Shown here in pieces: positions 41,370 through 49,489 of a stretch of DNA of 64,000 bases. A program made the translations under genes and the position numbers. The first letter of the stretch is position 1. Every line of letters starts with the position of its first letter. The stretch comes from JBBSDP01 sp038240605. Its GTDB lineage: Bacteria; Planctomycetota; Phycisphaerae; Tepidisphaerales; Tepidisphaeraceae. The notes beneath the pieces were generated by a model, which was given only the letters and a program-made list of their open reading frames with translations, ran no database searches and was not told the DNA's origin. The stretch spans positions 1 through 64,000 of the forward strand of contig JBBSDP010000015.1 of NCBI GenBank assembly GCA_038240605.1, read 5' to 3'.

Positions 41370-42503
41370 ATGCGCAATCGAAACGTACCCCGAGTTTCCG
41401 TCATTACACCCGCGTTCAAGTGTGAGCAGACGCTCACGCGGACGCTCGACAGCCTCATGACGCAGACCGAGGCGTCCTGGGAATCGATCGTCGTCGACGA
41501 TGGTTCTCCCGACGGCTCGTTGAAGGTCGCGGAAGGCTTTGCCCATTTTGACCCGCGGTTCCGGGTCTTGCGCCAGGGGAACCGCGGGGCCGGCGCGGCG
41601 CGCAACGTGGGGATCGGCGCGGCGCGCGGCCAATACGTGATGTTCCTCGACGCCGACGACTGGCTTGAGCCTCATGCCCTCGCCACGCTCGCCGACGCCT
41701 GCGACGCCAACGGCTGGGTCGCGGCGCACGGGTCGTTTCGTTATGGGACCAACGATGGCCGTCCCACTGATTGGCTTGGCTCGTACGCCGGCTCGCGCCC
41801 ACTATTCGATGCCTTGGCATCGTCCAACGTGCTCTCGATGCCGGCGGCGGTGATGGTGCTGCGCTCGGTGGTACGACGGATCGGTGGGTTCGACGCAACC
41901 CTCAAGAACTGCGGCGACTGGGACCTCTGGGCCCGCGTGGCGCGGCTCGGGCATGGGTTCGGCCGGGTGGACAGTTGCGTGGCGGGATATCGGATGCGCC
42001 CCGCCAGCCTGAGCCACAACCCCCACACGCTGCTGCACGATGCGTTGCGAACGATGCGCCGGATTCACGATGCCGACTCGCGCGTGCCCGACTCCGACCC
42101 GGAGTTCGCCGCCGGCGCCGATCCGCGCGACCTCCCCTCCCGCCAGGCGAATTTCACGCTCTACACCGCCGGCCTCGCCATCGCCGGGCACGATCGGCCC
42201 GCGGCCGAATCGCTACTGGAAACGGTCCGGTCGTGGCCGCCCCTCTCGGTGACGGAGGTCGCCGGGTTTCTCCTCTCGGCCATGAGCTTCGCTCGGTGCG
42301 AGGGGCCGGGCATGGTGGGGTCTTATTGGCTCGACATCCAGGCGGACGTGCGCGACGTGCTGTACGGTCTGGAAGAACGGACCGGCACCGCGCGCCTGTG
42401 CAACCGCGTGATCGACGCCATGGACCGCCTTAGCGGCGGAGAGATCACGCTGGCCGACGACCAGCGCCACCCCTGGACGGCGCCTCATGCGATCCCCGCA
42501 TAG
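41370..42503 (+). CDS. Family 2 glycosyltransferase
   Basis: 377 residues from the ATG at 41370; MRNRNVPRVSVITPAFKCEQ is a standard GT2 start, and the longer frame from 41301 adds nothing conserved. GT-A signatures: SIVVDDGSPDGSLKVAEGF, GNRGAGAARNVGIGAARGQY and the metal-binding VMFLDADDWLEPHAL. An acceptor-side motif (FDATLKNCGDWDLWAR) follows near residue 180. The C-terminal ~170 residues are helical and not recognised. It is probably cytoplasmic, transferring a sugar in envelope polysaccharide or glycolipid synthesis. It is convergent with the NuoM-like gene, with a 9-bp gap. Confidence 0.9.
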   Translation: MRNRNVPRVSVITPAFKCEQTLTRTLDSLMTQTEASWESIVVDDGSPDGSLKVAEGFAHFDPRFRVLRQGNRGAGAARNVGIGAARGQYVMFLDADDWLEPHALATLADACDANGWVAAHGSFRYGTNDGRPTDWLGSYAGSRPLFDALASSNVLSMPAAVMVLRSVVRRIGGFDATLKNCGDWDLWARVARLGHGFGRVDSCVAGYRMRPASLSHNPHTLLHDALRTMRRIHDADSRVPDSDPEFAAGADPRDLPSRQANFTLYTAGLAIAGHDRPAAESLLETVRSWPPLSVTEVAGFLLSAMSFARCEGPGMVGSYWLDIQADVRDVLYGLEERTGTARLCNRVIDAMDRLSGGEITLADDQRHPWTAPHAIPA

Positions 42504-42512
42504 CGACTTTCA

Positions 42513-44300
42513 TCATCCGCCGCCCGCGCGCCTCCCTTCGGCCGTGCTCGCTGGGCCGAAGGCCGAATTCTGGTGCATCAGCAGATCGATCGCTTCGACC
42601 GTCTTGTTCGACAGCGAAAAAACGAGCAGGCTGGGAAACAAGCCCAGCAGGATGATCATGAGCGTCAGAGGCGCCGCGACGGCGATCTCCCGGGCGCCCA
42701 GGTCGGCAAACGCCCTCGACTCGGCGCGTTCGGGACCGAAGAAGATGCGACGTAGCGTCACCACCACGACTGCCGCAACGAACACCAGCCCGATGCAAGC
42801 CAGCACGATGATCGTGTTGATCGCCCCCGCGCTGCCATGGTGGCCCGCAAGCAGAAGGAAACCATTGCGCCTGGCCTGGAAGACGCCGAACAACGCCATC
42901 ACCTGCCCGATGAACCCGCTCAGGCCCGGCAAACCGAGCAGCGCGAAGAATGCGACCGCCGAAAATCCCCAATACCGGGGCAACCGTTTGGCAAGTCCGC
43001 CGAGACGGTCGATCTCGCGGTGACCCGCACGGCGCTCGATGACGTCCGCGAGGAAACTCAGCAGGCCGGCGATCAGACCCTGCCCCACCAGTGCGAAGAA
43101 CGCGCCGTTGAAGCTCGCGGTGGTCATCGTCGCCGTCCCCAGGACGATGACGCCCGTCTGCGATACCGAAGCGTAAGCGATCAGCCGTTTCAGATCGACG
43201 TGGGAGAGCGCGCATAGGGCGCCATACGCGATCCCAATCACCCCCAGCACTGCCATCACCAGCCACGCCCTCCCTGCCGCATGCGGGAGGATCGGATACG
43301 CGACCCGCAGCAGCCCATAGCCGCCCGTCATCACGAAAGTGCCTGGGATGAGCATGGTAAGGCCCGCGGGGGCTTCGGCCATCGCGTCGACGATCCATCC
43401 GTGGAGCGGCGTCGCTGCCAGTCGCAACAAGAACGCCAGTGTAAATGCCGCGAACAACCAGGCTCCGGTCGTACCAAGCGTTCCCGACGGGCCGAAGACC
43501 GCGGCGGCGCGGTGCGGAAGCTCGATCAGGTCCAGGCTGTGGACGTTGACATCGATCGCAATGACGCCGATCAGAAGCGCCATCGCTCCGACCATCGAGT
43601 AGATGAAGAACTTGAGGCTGGCGTACTGCCGCCGTGCCCCGCCCCAAGAAACGATCAGGTAGTAAACCGGCGCCAGCGACAGCTCGAAAAACAGAAAGAA
43701 CAAGAGCAGGTCGAGCGACAACAGGATGCCCAGCATCGTCGTCTCAAGCATGAGCAACAGCGCAAGGAAACCGGCGGCGCGATCCTCCATCGTCCAGGTG
43801 GCGACGCAGACAAGCAGGAACAGGAGCGTTGTCAGATTGACCAACGGAAGCGACAAGCCATCGATCCCGAGCAGATTCTGGGCTTGGTTCGAGCCAAGCC
43901 AATTCCCCCGCTCGACCAGTTGCACCACGCCGAACCCAGTTCGGCCGCTCGCCAGGTGGCCGCGGTCGGCGGCGACGGCGTATTCGCCCACAAGCCGCAC
44001 TTCGGCGAACCCGAATCGTTGGAGCGCCGCGCCAGGTCCCAACTCCACCATCGCCTGCCGCGCCACCGGATCAACCGAACGGACGATGCCAACCGTCTGA
44101 AGTGACGGGATGCGCACCGGGTCGCCCGGTTCGACCCCGCGATCCCAGCGATAGCTCGCCAGCAGCGAAAGCGACAACAGGAACGTCGCCGAAAAGACGC
44201 TAAACGCGACCCATCGACGCGCCACGCGGCCCCGCACCGCAAGGACGGCCGCCGCCCCCAGAGCCGGCAGGAATACGAGGATGAAGAGCACATGCGGCAT
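42513..44300 (-). CDS. NuoM-like antiporter-type membrane subunit, divergent
   Basis: 595 residues with about 14 membrane helices. Family landmarks: LGIDGLSLPLVNLTTLLFLL, FFELSLAPVYYLIVSWGG (Glu144 equivalent kept), TPLHGWIVDAMAEAPAG, DLKRLIAYASVSQTG and LPGLSGFIGQVMALFGVF. By alignment from memory with E. coli NuoM, Lys234 is Arg (FLLRLAATPLHGW), Lys265 is Met (TFVMTGGYGLLR), His322 and His348 are Gln (SVSQTG, VGQGL) and Glu407 is Gln (GFIGQVM). A soluble insert of ~75 residues follows the first two helices. It starts 9 bp after the NuoL-like gene. No other complex I gene is in the window. Proton pumping is therefore doubtful. Confidence 0.85.
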   Translation of the reverse strand: MPHVLFILVFLPALGAAAVLAVRGRVARRWVAFSVFSATFLLSLSLLASYRWDRGVEPGDPVRIPSLQTVGIVRSVDPVARQAMVELGPGAALQRFGFAEVRLVGEYAVAADRGHLASGRTGFGVVQLVERGNWLGSNQAQNLLGIDGLSLPLVNLTTLLFLLVCVATWTMEDRAAGFLALLLMLETTMLGILLSLDLLLFFLFFELSLAPVYYLIVSWGGARRQYASLKFFIYSMVGAMALLIGVIAIDVNVHSLDLIELPHRAAAVFGPSGTLGTTGAWLFAAFTLAFLLRLAATPLHGWIVDAMAEAPAGLTMLIPGTFVMTGGYGLLRVAYPILPHAAGRAWLVMAVLGVIGIAYGALCALSHVDLKRLIAYASVSQTGVIVLGTATMTTASFNGAFFALVGQGLIAGLLSFLADVIERRAGHREIDRLGGLAKRLPRYWGFSAVAFFALLGLPGLSGFIGQVMALFGVFQARRNGFLLLAGHHGSAGAINTIIVLACIGLVFVAAVVVVTLRRIFFGPERAESRAFADLGAREIAVAAPLTLMIILLGLFPSLLVFSLSNKTVEAIDLLMHQNSAFGPASTAEGRRAGGG

Positions 44301-44309
44301 GCGACGCGG

Positions 44310-46442
44310 TCACCGATCTCCGCCTGCCGGCGAATCCGGACCCTCGCCGGTGCTCTTGCGGCGGCGCGCCATTCGATTGATGCCGATGGCTGCGCCCTTG
44401 ACGACTCGGGCATCAGGAAACGCCATGGCGGCTGAAAGCCTTCGAACGAGTCGCACGGACCGTGCGGCGATGCCGTTGATGATCCGCCGGTCGAGCCACG
44501 CACAGAGCCACGACAGCGCCAGGGTGGTCGAGACGAATACGCTCGCGTACAGCTCGTCGAAATACATCGCGTGGCTCAACCAGGCGTGCAGCCATCGCAA
44601 CGGCGTAAATCGAAGCAGTTGCCGGGGAATGAGCAGGCCGCGCGAGTAGATCAGCGCCGCCAGCGCGATGCCGATCGCAAATGCCCATCGCGTCCACCGT
44701 GCCCTCGGAGCCGTCGCGCCATCCAGCGCCTCGCCCGCGCTGCTGGTCGCTGTCGTGTCAGGCCAGGCTCGCGCCAGCGGCGCGGAAAACGCCCGGCCGC
44801 GAAAAAAATCATCCTTCGATTGCACGTCGCGAACGATCGCGTCCATCTCCATCGCCGCGGATTCCAGGAGAGGCTGGACATTGAAGTACCGTCCGCCGCC
44901 GATGCTCCCCACCGCCAGCACCACCAGGGGAAACCAGAGGCTCGTGCGTTCGCGGGCACGCTCGAAAGCCGGACGGTCGCGGGTCGTGCCGGCGAATACC
45001 AGCATCCACCATCGCCCCCCGTAAAACGCCGTCAGGTAAACGCCGACCGCCGGCAGCACGAACAGCAGCCAGTATGCGGACGAGCGCCCGGCCCGCGTCG
45101 CGATTGACGCGAACGCGCCTGCGTCCGACAGGATTGTCGAGCTGCTGTAGAACCCGGAAAGGAAAGGCGTCCCCGCCATGGCGAGGACGGCGATCGCGCA
45201 GACGACCGCGGTTACGGGCAGCTTACGCGCCAGGCCGCCCATCGCTTCCAGGTCCGTTGACTGCCGTGCCGCGTAAACCACGCTGCCGGCGCCGAGGATC
45301 AGGAGCGGCTTGAAGAAGGCGTGGGCAAACAGGTGCATCAGGCCGCCGATCCAGCTCCCGATTCCCATCGCCAGCATGATGAGGCCGAACTGGGAGATCG
45401 TCGAGAACGTCAGCACGCGCCGCAGGTCGCGTTGTACCAGGGCCACGAGCGCTCCCATCGTGAGCGTCGTGGCGCCGAGGATCGCGAGGAGGAGTTTCGC
45501 GCCCGGCGTCAGGATCGGGTACAGGCGTGCGACGGCGTACACGCCAACGACCACCGTCGCCACCGACTGAATCAGCGCCGCCGCCGGCGCCGGCGCTTCG
45601 GCGGAGTCGGCGAGCCAGAAATGCAGCGGAAACTGCGCGCTGCGAGCGGCGGCTCCCAGGACCAGCAGCGCCCCTGCCAGCGTGAGTAATCCCGGCCCCA
45701 GCGACCCGCCGCCGGGAAGCGGCGATACCTGGCCCGCGGCGCCTGGCATGAGGTAGCTCCACAGGTCGGGGAGGCTCAGGTTCCCGACTGCGCCAAGCAG
45801 AATGCCCACGCCAACGAGAAAGGCGGTATCGCCGATCCGCTGCGCGAGGGCCGTCTTGACCGCCGCTCGAGCGGCGCTCGGACGATCTTCCCAGAACCCG
45901 ACCAACAGGTAAGTCGCCAGCCCGCCAATTCCCCAGAAGACAAACAGGTGAAGCAGGGTTCCGCCGATCGCCATGCCAAGCGTCGCGAAGGTGAGCAGCG
46001 CCGCGTACGCGAAAAATTTCCCGTAACCGCCCTCGCGGCGCATGTACCCGATCCCGAACGCGCAACCCAGCAATCCCAGGAGCGTGACCATGGCGAACAT
46101 GAGGATCGTCAGGCTGTCGACGTAGATGCCTATGTCCAGGTAGCCGATGTGGTCCTGCCCGATACCGCTGCCGCCATGCGGCGCTGCGCCGCCGATCGGC
46201 AGCCACTTCGCCGCAAGGTAGATCGGGAGTTGTCCCTTGCCCCAGTCACCCTCGGGGTAGTGCCCACCCTGGAACCAGGCGATCATCGCCGCGATCGAGC
46301 TGGTAAACGCCGCTGCGGCAAAAACGGTGGCGACCCACCCCGCCAATGGCGCACCCAATCGCCTGCCCGTGAACAGGAGCAGAGCGAATGCCGCCAGCGG
46401 CAGCAACGTGGCGGCGAGGAGCAATAGCGCGGGAGCCGGCAT
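44310..46442 (-). CDS. NuoL-like antiporter-type membrane subunit, divergent
   Basis: 710 residues from the ATG at 46442 (MPAPALLLLAATLLPLAAFA); the longer frame upstream is hydrophilic noise. NuoL landmarks: YVDSLTILMFAMVTLLGLLG, ATYLLVGFWEDRPSAARAAV, ARSAQFPLHFWLADSAEAPA, TFSTISQFGLIMLAMGIGSW and HLFAHAFFKPLLILGAGS. Compared from memory with E. coli NuoL, Glu144 is Gly (FVFWGIGGL), Lys229 is Arg (AARSAQ), His254 is Gln (ALIQSV) and the Lys399-Asp400 pair is Ser-Ser (GFYSSSTIL), whereas His334, His338 and Lys342 are kept. The C-terminus keeps the long extra helices after a ~100-residue soluble stretch. First gene of a two-gene operon with the NuoM-like gene. Confidence 0.85.
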   Translation of the reverse strand: MPAPALLLLAATLLPLAAFALLLFTGRRLGAPLAGWVATVFAAAAFTSSIAAMIAWFQGGHYPEGDWGKGQLPIYLAAKWLPIGGAAPHGGSGIGQDHIGYLDIGIYVDSLTILMFAMVTLLGLLGCAFGIGYMRREGGYGKFFAYAALLTFATLGMAIGGTLLHLFVFWGIGGLATYLLVGFWEDRPSAARAAVKTALAQRIGDTAFLVGVGILLGAVGNLSLPDLWSYLMPGAAGQVSPLPGGGSLGPGLLTLAGALLVLGAAARSAQFPLHFWLADSAEAPAPAAALIQSVATVVVGVYAVARLYPILTPGAKLLLAILGATTLTMGALVALVQRDLRRVLTFSTISQFGLIMLAMGIGSWIGGLMHLFAHAFFKPLLILGAGSVVYAARQSTDLEAMGGLARKLPVTAVVCAIAVLAMAGTPFLSGFYSSSTILSDAGAFASIATRAGRSSAYWLLFVLPAVGVYLTAFYGGRWWMLVFAGTTRDRPAFERARERTSLWFPLVVLAVGSIGGGRYFNVQPLLESAAMEMDAIVRDVQSKDDFFRGRAFSAPLARAWPDTTATSSAGEALDGATAPRARWTRWAFAIGIALAALIYSRGLLIPRQLLRFTPLRWLHAWLSHAMYFDELYASVFVSTTLALSWLCAWLDRRIINGIAARSVRLVRRLSAAMAFPDARVVKGAAIGINRMARRRKSTGEGPDSPAGGDR

Positions 46443-46498
46443 AGGTGGGTCACGCTCGCGCGTCGGACTGTACGGACACTCACGTGCGCCCGCGTCGC

Positions 46499-46831
46499 TT
46501 ACGTCCCCGGCAGGAGCGCATCCAGGCGGGCGGCGCAGATGAAATCGTTCTCGCTTAACCCGCCGACCGAATGGGTGCTGTAGCGCACCCGGCACTTGTT
46601 GTAGCCCACCTCCAGGTCCGGGTGGTGATCTTCACGGTGTGATACCCATGCCGTCGCGTTCACAAAGGCCATCGTCTCGTAATAGTTCTTGAACGCGAAG
46701 GTCCGGGCGATCTCGCCGCCGTTCCGCTGCCAGGCGGGGACCTCGCGCAGGAGCGCCGTAACCTGGGCTTCGCTCAGCCGGTCGGCGGCGCCGGCGCACG
46801 CGCGGCAGTGCTTTTGCAGTAGATTGCTCAT
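46499..46831 (-). CDS. phhB: Pterin-4-alpha-carbinolamine dehydratase
   Basis: 110 residues from the ATG at 46831; the longer frame is antisense to the neighbouring gene. The family signature is clear: LSEAQVTALLREVPAWQ at the start, FAFKNYYETMAFVNATAWVS, then HREDHHPDLEVGYNKCRVRY with STHSVGGLSENDFICAARLD. It dehydrates 4a-hydroxy-tetrahydrobiopterin, recycling the cofactor of aromatic amino-acid hydroxylases; in bacteria it can also act in folate metabolism. Two N-terminal cysteines (KHCRACAG) are additional. It lies 56 bp upstream of the NuoL-like gene on the same strand; no functional link is evident. Confidence 0.94.
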   Translation of the reverse strand: MSNLLQKHCRACAGAADRLSEAQVTALLREVPAWQRNGGEIARTFAFKNYYETMAFVNATAWVSHREDHHPDLEVGYNKCRVRYSTHSVGGLSENDFICAARLDALLPGT

Positions 46832-46995
46832 ACAGGCGTCCTTTCCCGCGCTGGTGCGGGGGTTGTGAGGGGAGAATATAACCCCGAAGACGGCGGGTGA
46901 CGATGTGCTGTCCGCGCTTGCCGCGTCGGGCAGGCCGCACGTCGTTGGGTCCGCGGAATTGCTCGCGACGCGCGACCGCATTCAAATGGTGCTCG

Positions 46996-47778
46996 ATGCG
47001 CTGGATCGTCGGCGACGTTCACGGCATGCTCGCGCCGCTCCACACCCTCATCGAAGCGGTGCGCGCCCGCGACTGGAACCCCCATTTCATCTTCGTGGGT
47101 GATTACGTGAACCGAGGGCCGGATTCCCGCGGCGTCATCGACCTGCTCCGCTCGCTGCCGGATGCCTCCTTCGTCCGCGGCAATCACGATGACATCTTCG
47201 ACCTGGTCCTGCACGGCGATTGCTACGTCAGTCACGAGACCGGCCCCGACGCCATGGCCGCCTTCAAATGGTTCAGCAACCACGGGCTGATGAACACGCT
47301 GGAAAGCTACGGCCTGGACCACGCCGAAGTCGAGTCCGTGGTGAATCGGACGACGCCCGAGCGCCTTCAAACACTGTTGTCGGTCGTCCCGGGCACCCAT
47401 CGCGCGTTCCTGCGCGGACTGCGGCCGATGGTGGAGTACGATGACCTGTTCGTCGTTCACGCGATGTGGGACATCAACGCTCCCGATGATTTTTCCACGC
47501 TCTCGGCTAACGTGCGGACGCGCCATCGGCTCCTGTGGGGGCGCTACCGGGGAGATGAGATCCGCACACCCAAGCGCTGGCGCCGAACCGGCTATTTCGG
47601 CCATACGCCCGTGCTCAATTATGGCGTTACCGAGGTAGTACCAATGCACGGACCCCACATCGTGATGCTCGACACCGGCGCGGCCCTGGGTCCATCGGGC
47701 CGGCTCAGCGCCGTCTGCGCCGAGTCGGGGGCGCTGGTGCAAAGCCGACGTGACGGCACGCTGGTGGAGGCGGAGTGA
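46996..47778 (+). CDS. Metallophosphoesterase (Ser/Thr phosphatase or ApaH-like)
   Basis: 260 residues from the ATG at 46996, which puts the first metal-binding motif at the N-terminus (MRWIVGDVHGMLAPLHTLIE), as usual. Metallophosphatase motifs: GDVHGM (Asp, His), FVGDYVNRGPDSRGV with an Asn where GDYVDRG is usual, SFVRGNHDDIF, then GRYRGDEIR and GYFGHTPV. The Asp-to-Asn change is at a position that normally bridges the two metals, so activity may be altered. The fold fits PPP-type Ser/Thr phosphatases and diadenosine tetraphosphatases. Its stop overlaps the trmL start by four bases. Confidence 0.85.
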   Translation: MRWIVGDVHGMLAPLHTLIEAVRARDWNPHFIFVGDYVNRGPDSRGVIDLLRSLPDASFVRGNHDDIFDLVLHGDCYVSHETGPDAMAAFKWFSNHGLMNTLESYGLDHAEVESVVNRTTPERLQTLLSVVPGTHRAFLRGLRPMVEYDDLFVVHAMWDINAPDDFSTLSANVRTRHRLLWGRYRGDEIRTPKRWRRTGYFGHTPVLNYGVTEVVPMHGPHIVMLDTGAALGPSGRLSAVCAESGALVQSRRDGTLVEAE

Positions 47779-48302
47779 ATAGCGACGTTCCCACTGCCGC
47801 CGCAGTCGCCACCGCGATCCTCGGGCCCCATCAATTGAAGGTGGCGCTGCTCCAACCACAGATCGCCCCCAACACCGGAAACATCGCCCGCCTTTGCGTG
47901 GCGACCGGCACCGACCTGCACCTCGTGCGGCCGCTTGGCTTCTTCCTCGACGACCGAAACCTGCGCCGCAGCGCGATGGATTACTGGCCAAGGCTGCGTC
48001 ACGTCATCCACGACGACACGACCGAGTTCCTGAAAAAGACGTCTGGTGCCGGCAGTGGAGGGCGTTGGCTCCTCTCCAGCAAGGGGGAGCGATCAATCTG
48101 GGACGCGAGCTTTGAAGACGGCGACTGGCTGATCTTCGGCAACGAGACGCACGGCATCGATGCCTCCCTGCTCGCCTCACACCGCGATGACGTCCTGCGC
48201 ATTCCCCAGGCGCCGGGCGAGCGCTGCCTTAACCTCTCGACCGCCGTCGGAATCGTCCTCTACGAAGCCTTGCGGCAGTTGGCTCGCGGGCGGAAAACTT
48301 GA
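47775..48302 (+). CDS. trmL: tRNA (cytidine(34)-2'-O)-methyltransferase
   Basis: 175 residues from a GTG at 47775 that overlaps the phosphatase stop (GTGA). SPOUT-fold motifs are complete: KVALLQPQIAPNTGNIARLC, TDLHLVRPLGFFLDDRNLRR, LIFGNETHGIDASLL and ERCLNLSTAVGIVLYEALRQ. TrmL methylates the ribose of the wobble nucleotide of some tRNA-Leu in the cytoplasm, as a homodimer with a knotted SAM site. It is about 20 residues longer than E. coli TrmL because of an N-terminal Ala-rich extension. Confidence 0.95.
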   Translation: MNSDVPTAAAVATAILGPHQLKVALLQPQIAPNTGNIARLCVATGTDLHLVRPLGFFLDDRNLRRSAMDYWPRLRHVIHDDTTEFLKKTSGAGSGGRWLLSSKGERSIWDASFEDGDWLIFGNETHGIDASLLASHRDDVLRIPQAPGERCLNLSTAVGIVLYEALRQLARGRKT

Positions 48303-48369
48303 TCGTTCATCCGAGCCCGTGATAATGCTCCGGCAGCCGATACGGGCATTTCGCCAGAGCGCCAAACCC

Positions 48370-49455
48370 ATGAAACGTCCCGCCGTTTTCTTTGATCGCG
48401 ACAACACCCTCATCGCCAGCGACGGCTACCTCGGCAACCCCGCCGACGCCCGCCTGCTCGAAGGCGCGGCAGACGCGGTCAGCAAAGCCCGGGCGCTGGG
48501 GTACGCGACCGTCGTCTTCAGCAACCAGAGCGGCGTAGCGCGGGGCATGTTTGACGAGCAGGCGGTGCATGCCGTCAACTCGCGCATCGACGACCTGTTG
48601 CTCGACCAGAGCCCGACGGCGGTGATCGACCGTCACGAGTTCTGCCCCTTCCACCCCGAAGGGACGGTGGAGGCGTACCGCCAGGAGAGCGACCTGCGCA
48701 AGCCCAGGCCGGGCATGATTTTCCAGGCGGCCGAGAAGCTGGCACTGGACGTATCACGAAGCTGGGTCATCGGCGACGCCCCACGCGACGTGGAGGCCGG
48801 CCACGCCGCCGGCTGCCGCACGATCCTCTTCCGCGACCCCCGGCTCCCCCCGTCACCCGCCGCCAAGGAGCCCGCCGTCGTCCAGCCGGATTACGTGGTG
48901 GGCACGTTGAAGGAAGCGATGGCGATCGTCGAGCGTGCGTCGCAGGAGGAAACGGAGGTGGCAGAGGAGCCGGAGGACGCGCCACCACCGCCCGCGCCCA
49001 GGGCGGACGCGCCGGCGCCTGTGGCGGCCGCGGCGCCAGCACACGAACGGATGGCTCCGCCTCCCAAATCGCCGGAAGCCGCGACGGCCATAGCCCCGCC
49101 GGCCGCACCCGCGCCGGCGGTGTCAACTCCGCTGATGACCCTCGCGTCGCCCCCCATTCCGTCCAACGACCCGCCCTCCCCCACGGTGCCGGAGACGGAC
49201 CTGGGGACGATGGTGGGTCACCTGGAAACACTTTGCCGGCAGATCCTCGCCGAATTGCGGCGCGGCCACGAGCAGCCGCACGCGGAGTTCTCCGTCAGCA
49301 AACTTCTCGCGGGTATCGTTCAGGTGATCGTGCTGGCGGCGCTGTTCCTGGCTTACCTGCATCGTGGCGATGCCGACCTCCAGACCATCCTCGTCTTCGC
49401 GCTGGTGCTTCAGGCGATGACGATCGCACTTCTGATCATGGGCCGGCAGCATTGA
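48370..49455 (+). CDS. HisB/GmhB-type HAD phosphatase fused to a C-terminal membrane domain
   Basis: 361 residues from the ATG at 48370. Residues 1-190 form a HAD phosphatase of the histidinol/heptose-bisphosphate group: AVFFDRDNTLIASDGYL (nucleophile D9, D11), VVFSNQSGVARGMF, EFCPFHPEG, DLRKPRPGMIFQAAEKL and SWVIGDAPRDVEAGHAAG. A Pro/Ala-rich linker of ~100 residues follows (PPPPAPRADAPAPVAAAAPA), then a helix (TMVGHLETLCRQILAELRRG) and two membrane helices near the end (AGIVQVIVLAALFLAYL, ILVFALVLQAMTIALLIM). The phosphatase normally acts on D-glycero-D-manno-heptose 1,7-bisphosphate in LPS-core synthesis; the membrane tail is unusual. Confidence 0.85.
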   Translation: MKRPAVFFDRDNTLIASDGYLGNPADARLLEGAADAVSKARALGYATVVFSNQSGVARGMFDEQAVHAVNSRIDDLLLDQSPTAVIDRHEFCPFHPEGTVEAYRQESDLRKPRPGMIFQAAEKLALDVSRSWVIGDAPRDVEAGHAAGCRTILFRDPRLPPSPAAKEPAVVQPDYVVGTLKEAMAIVERASQEETEVAEEPEDAPPPPAPRADAPAPVAAAAPAHERMAPPPKSPEAATAIAPPAAPAPAVSTPLMTLASPPIPSNDPPSPTVPETDLGTMVGHLETLCRQILAELRRGHEQPHAEFSVSKLLAGIVQVIVLAALFLAYLHRGDADLQTILVFALVLQAMTIALLIMGRQH

Positions 49456-49489
49456 GCCGTCAGAGCGACGTGAACGCGCGTTGAGATGT

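Noticed and set aside
36891..46442. Carbonic anhydrase plus the NuoL-like protein as a DAB-type bicarbonate uptake system
   Set aside because: A DAB system needs DabA next to a DabB subunit; no DabA is present, the carbonic anhydrase is 5 kb away, and the NuoL-like gene is paired with a NuoM-like gene instead.
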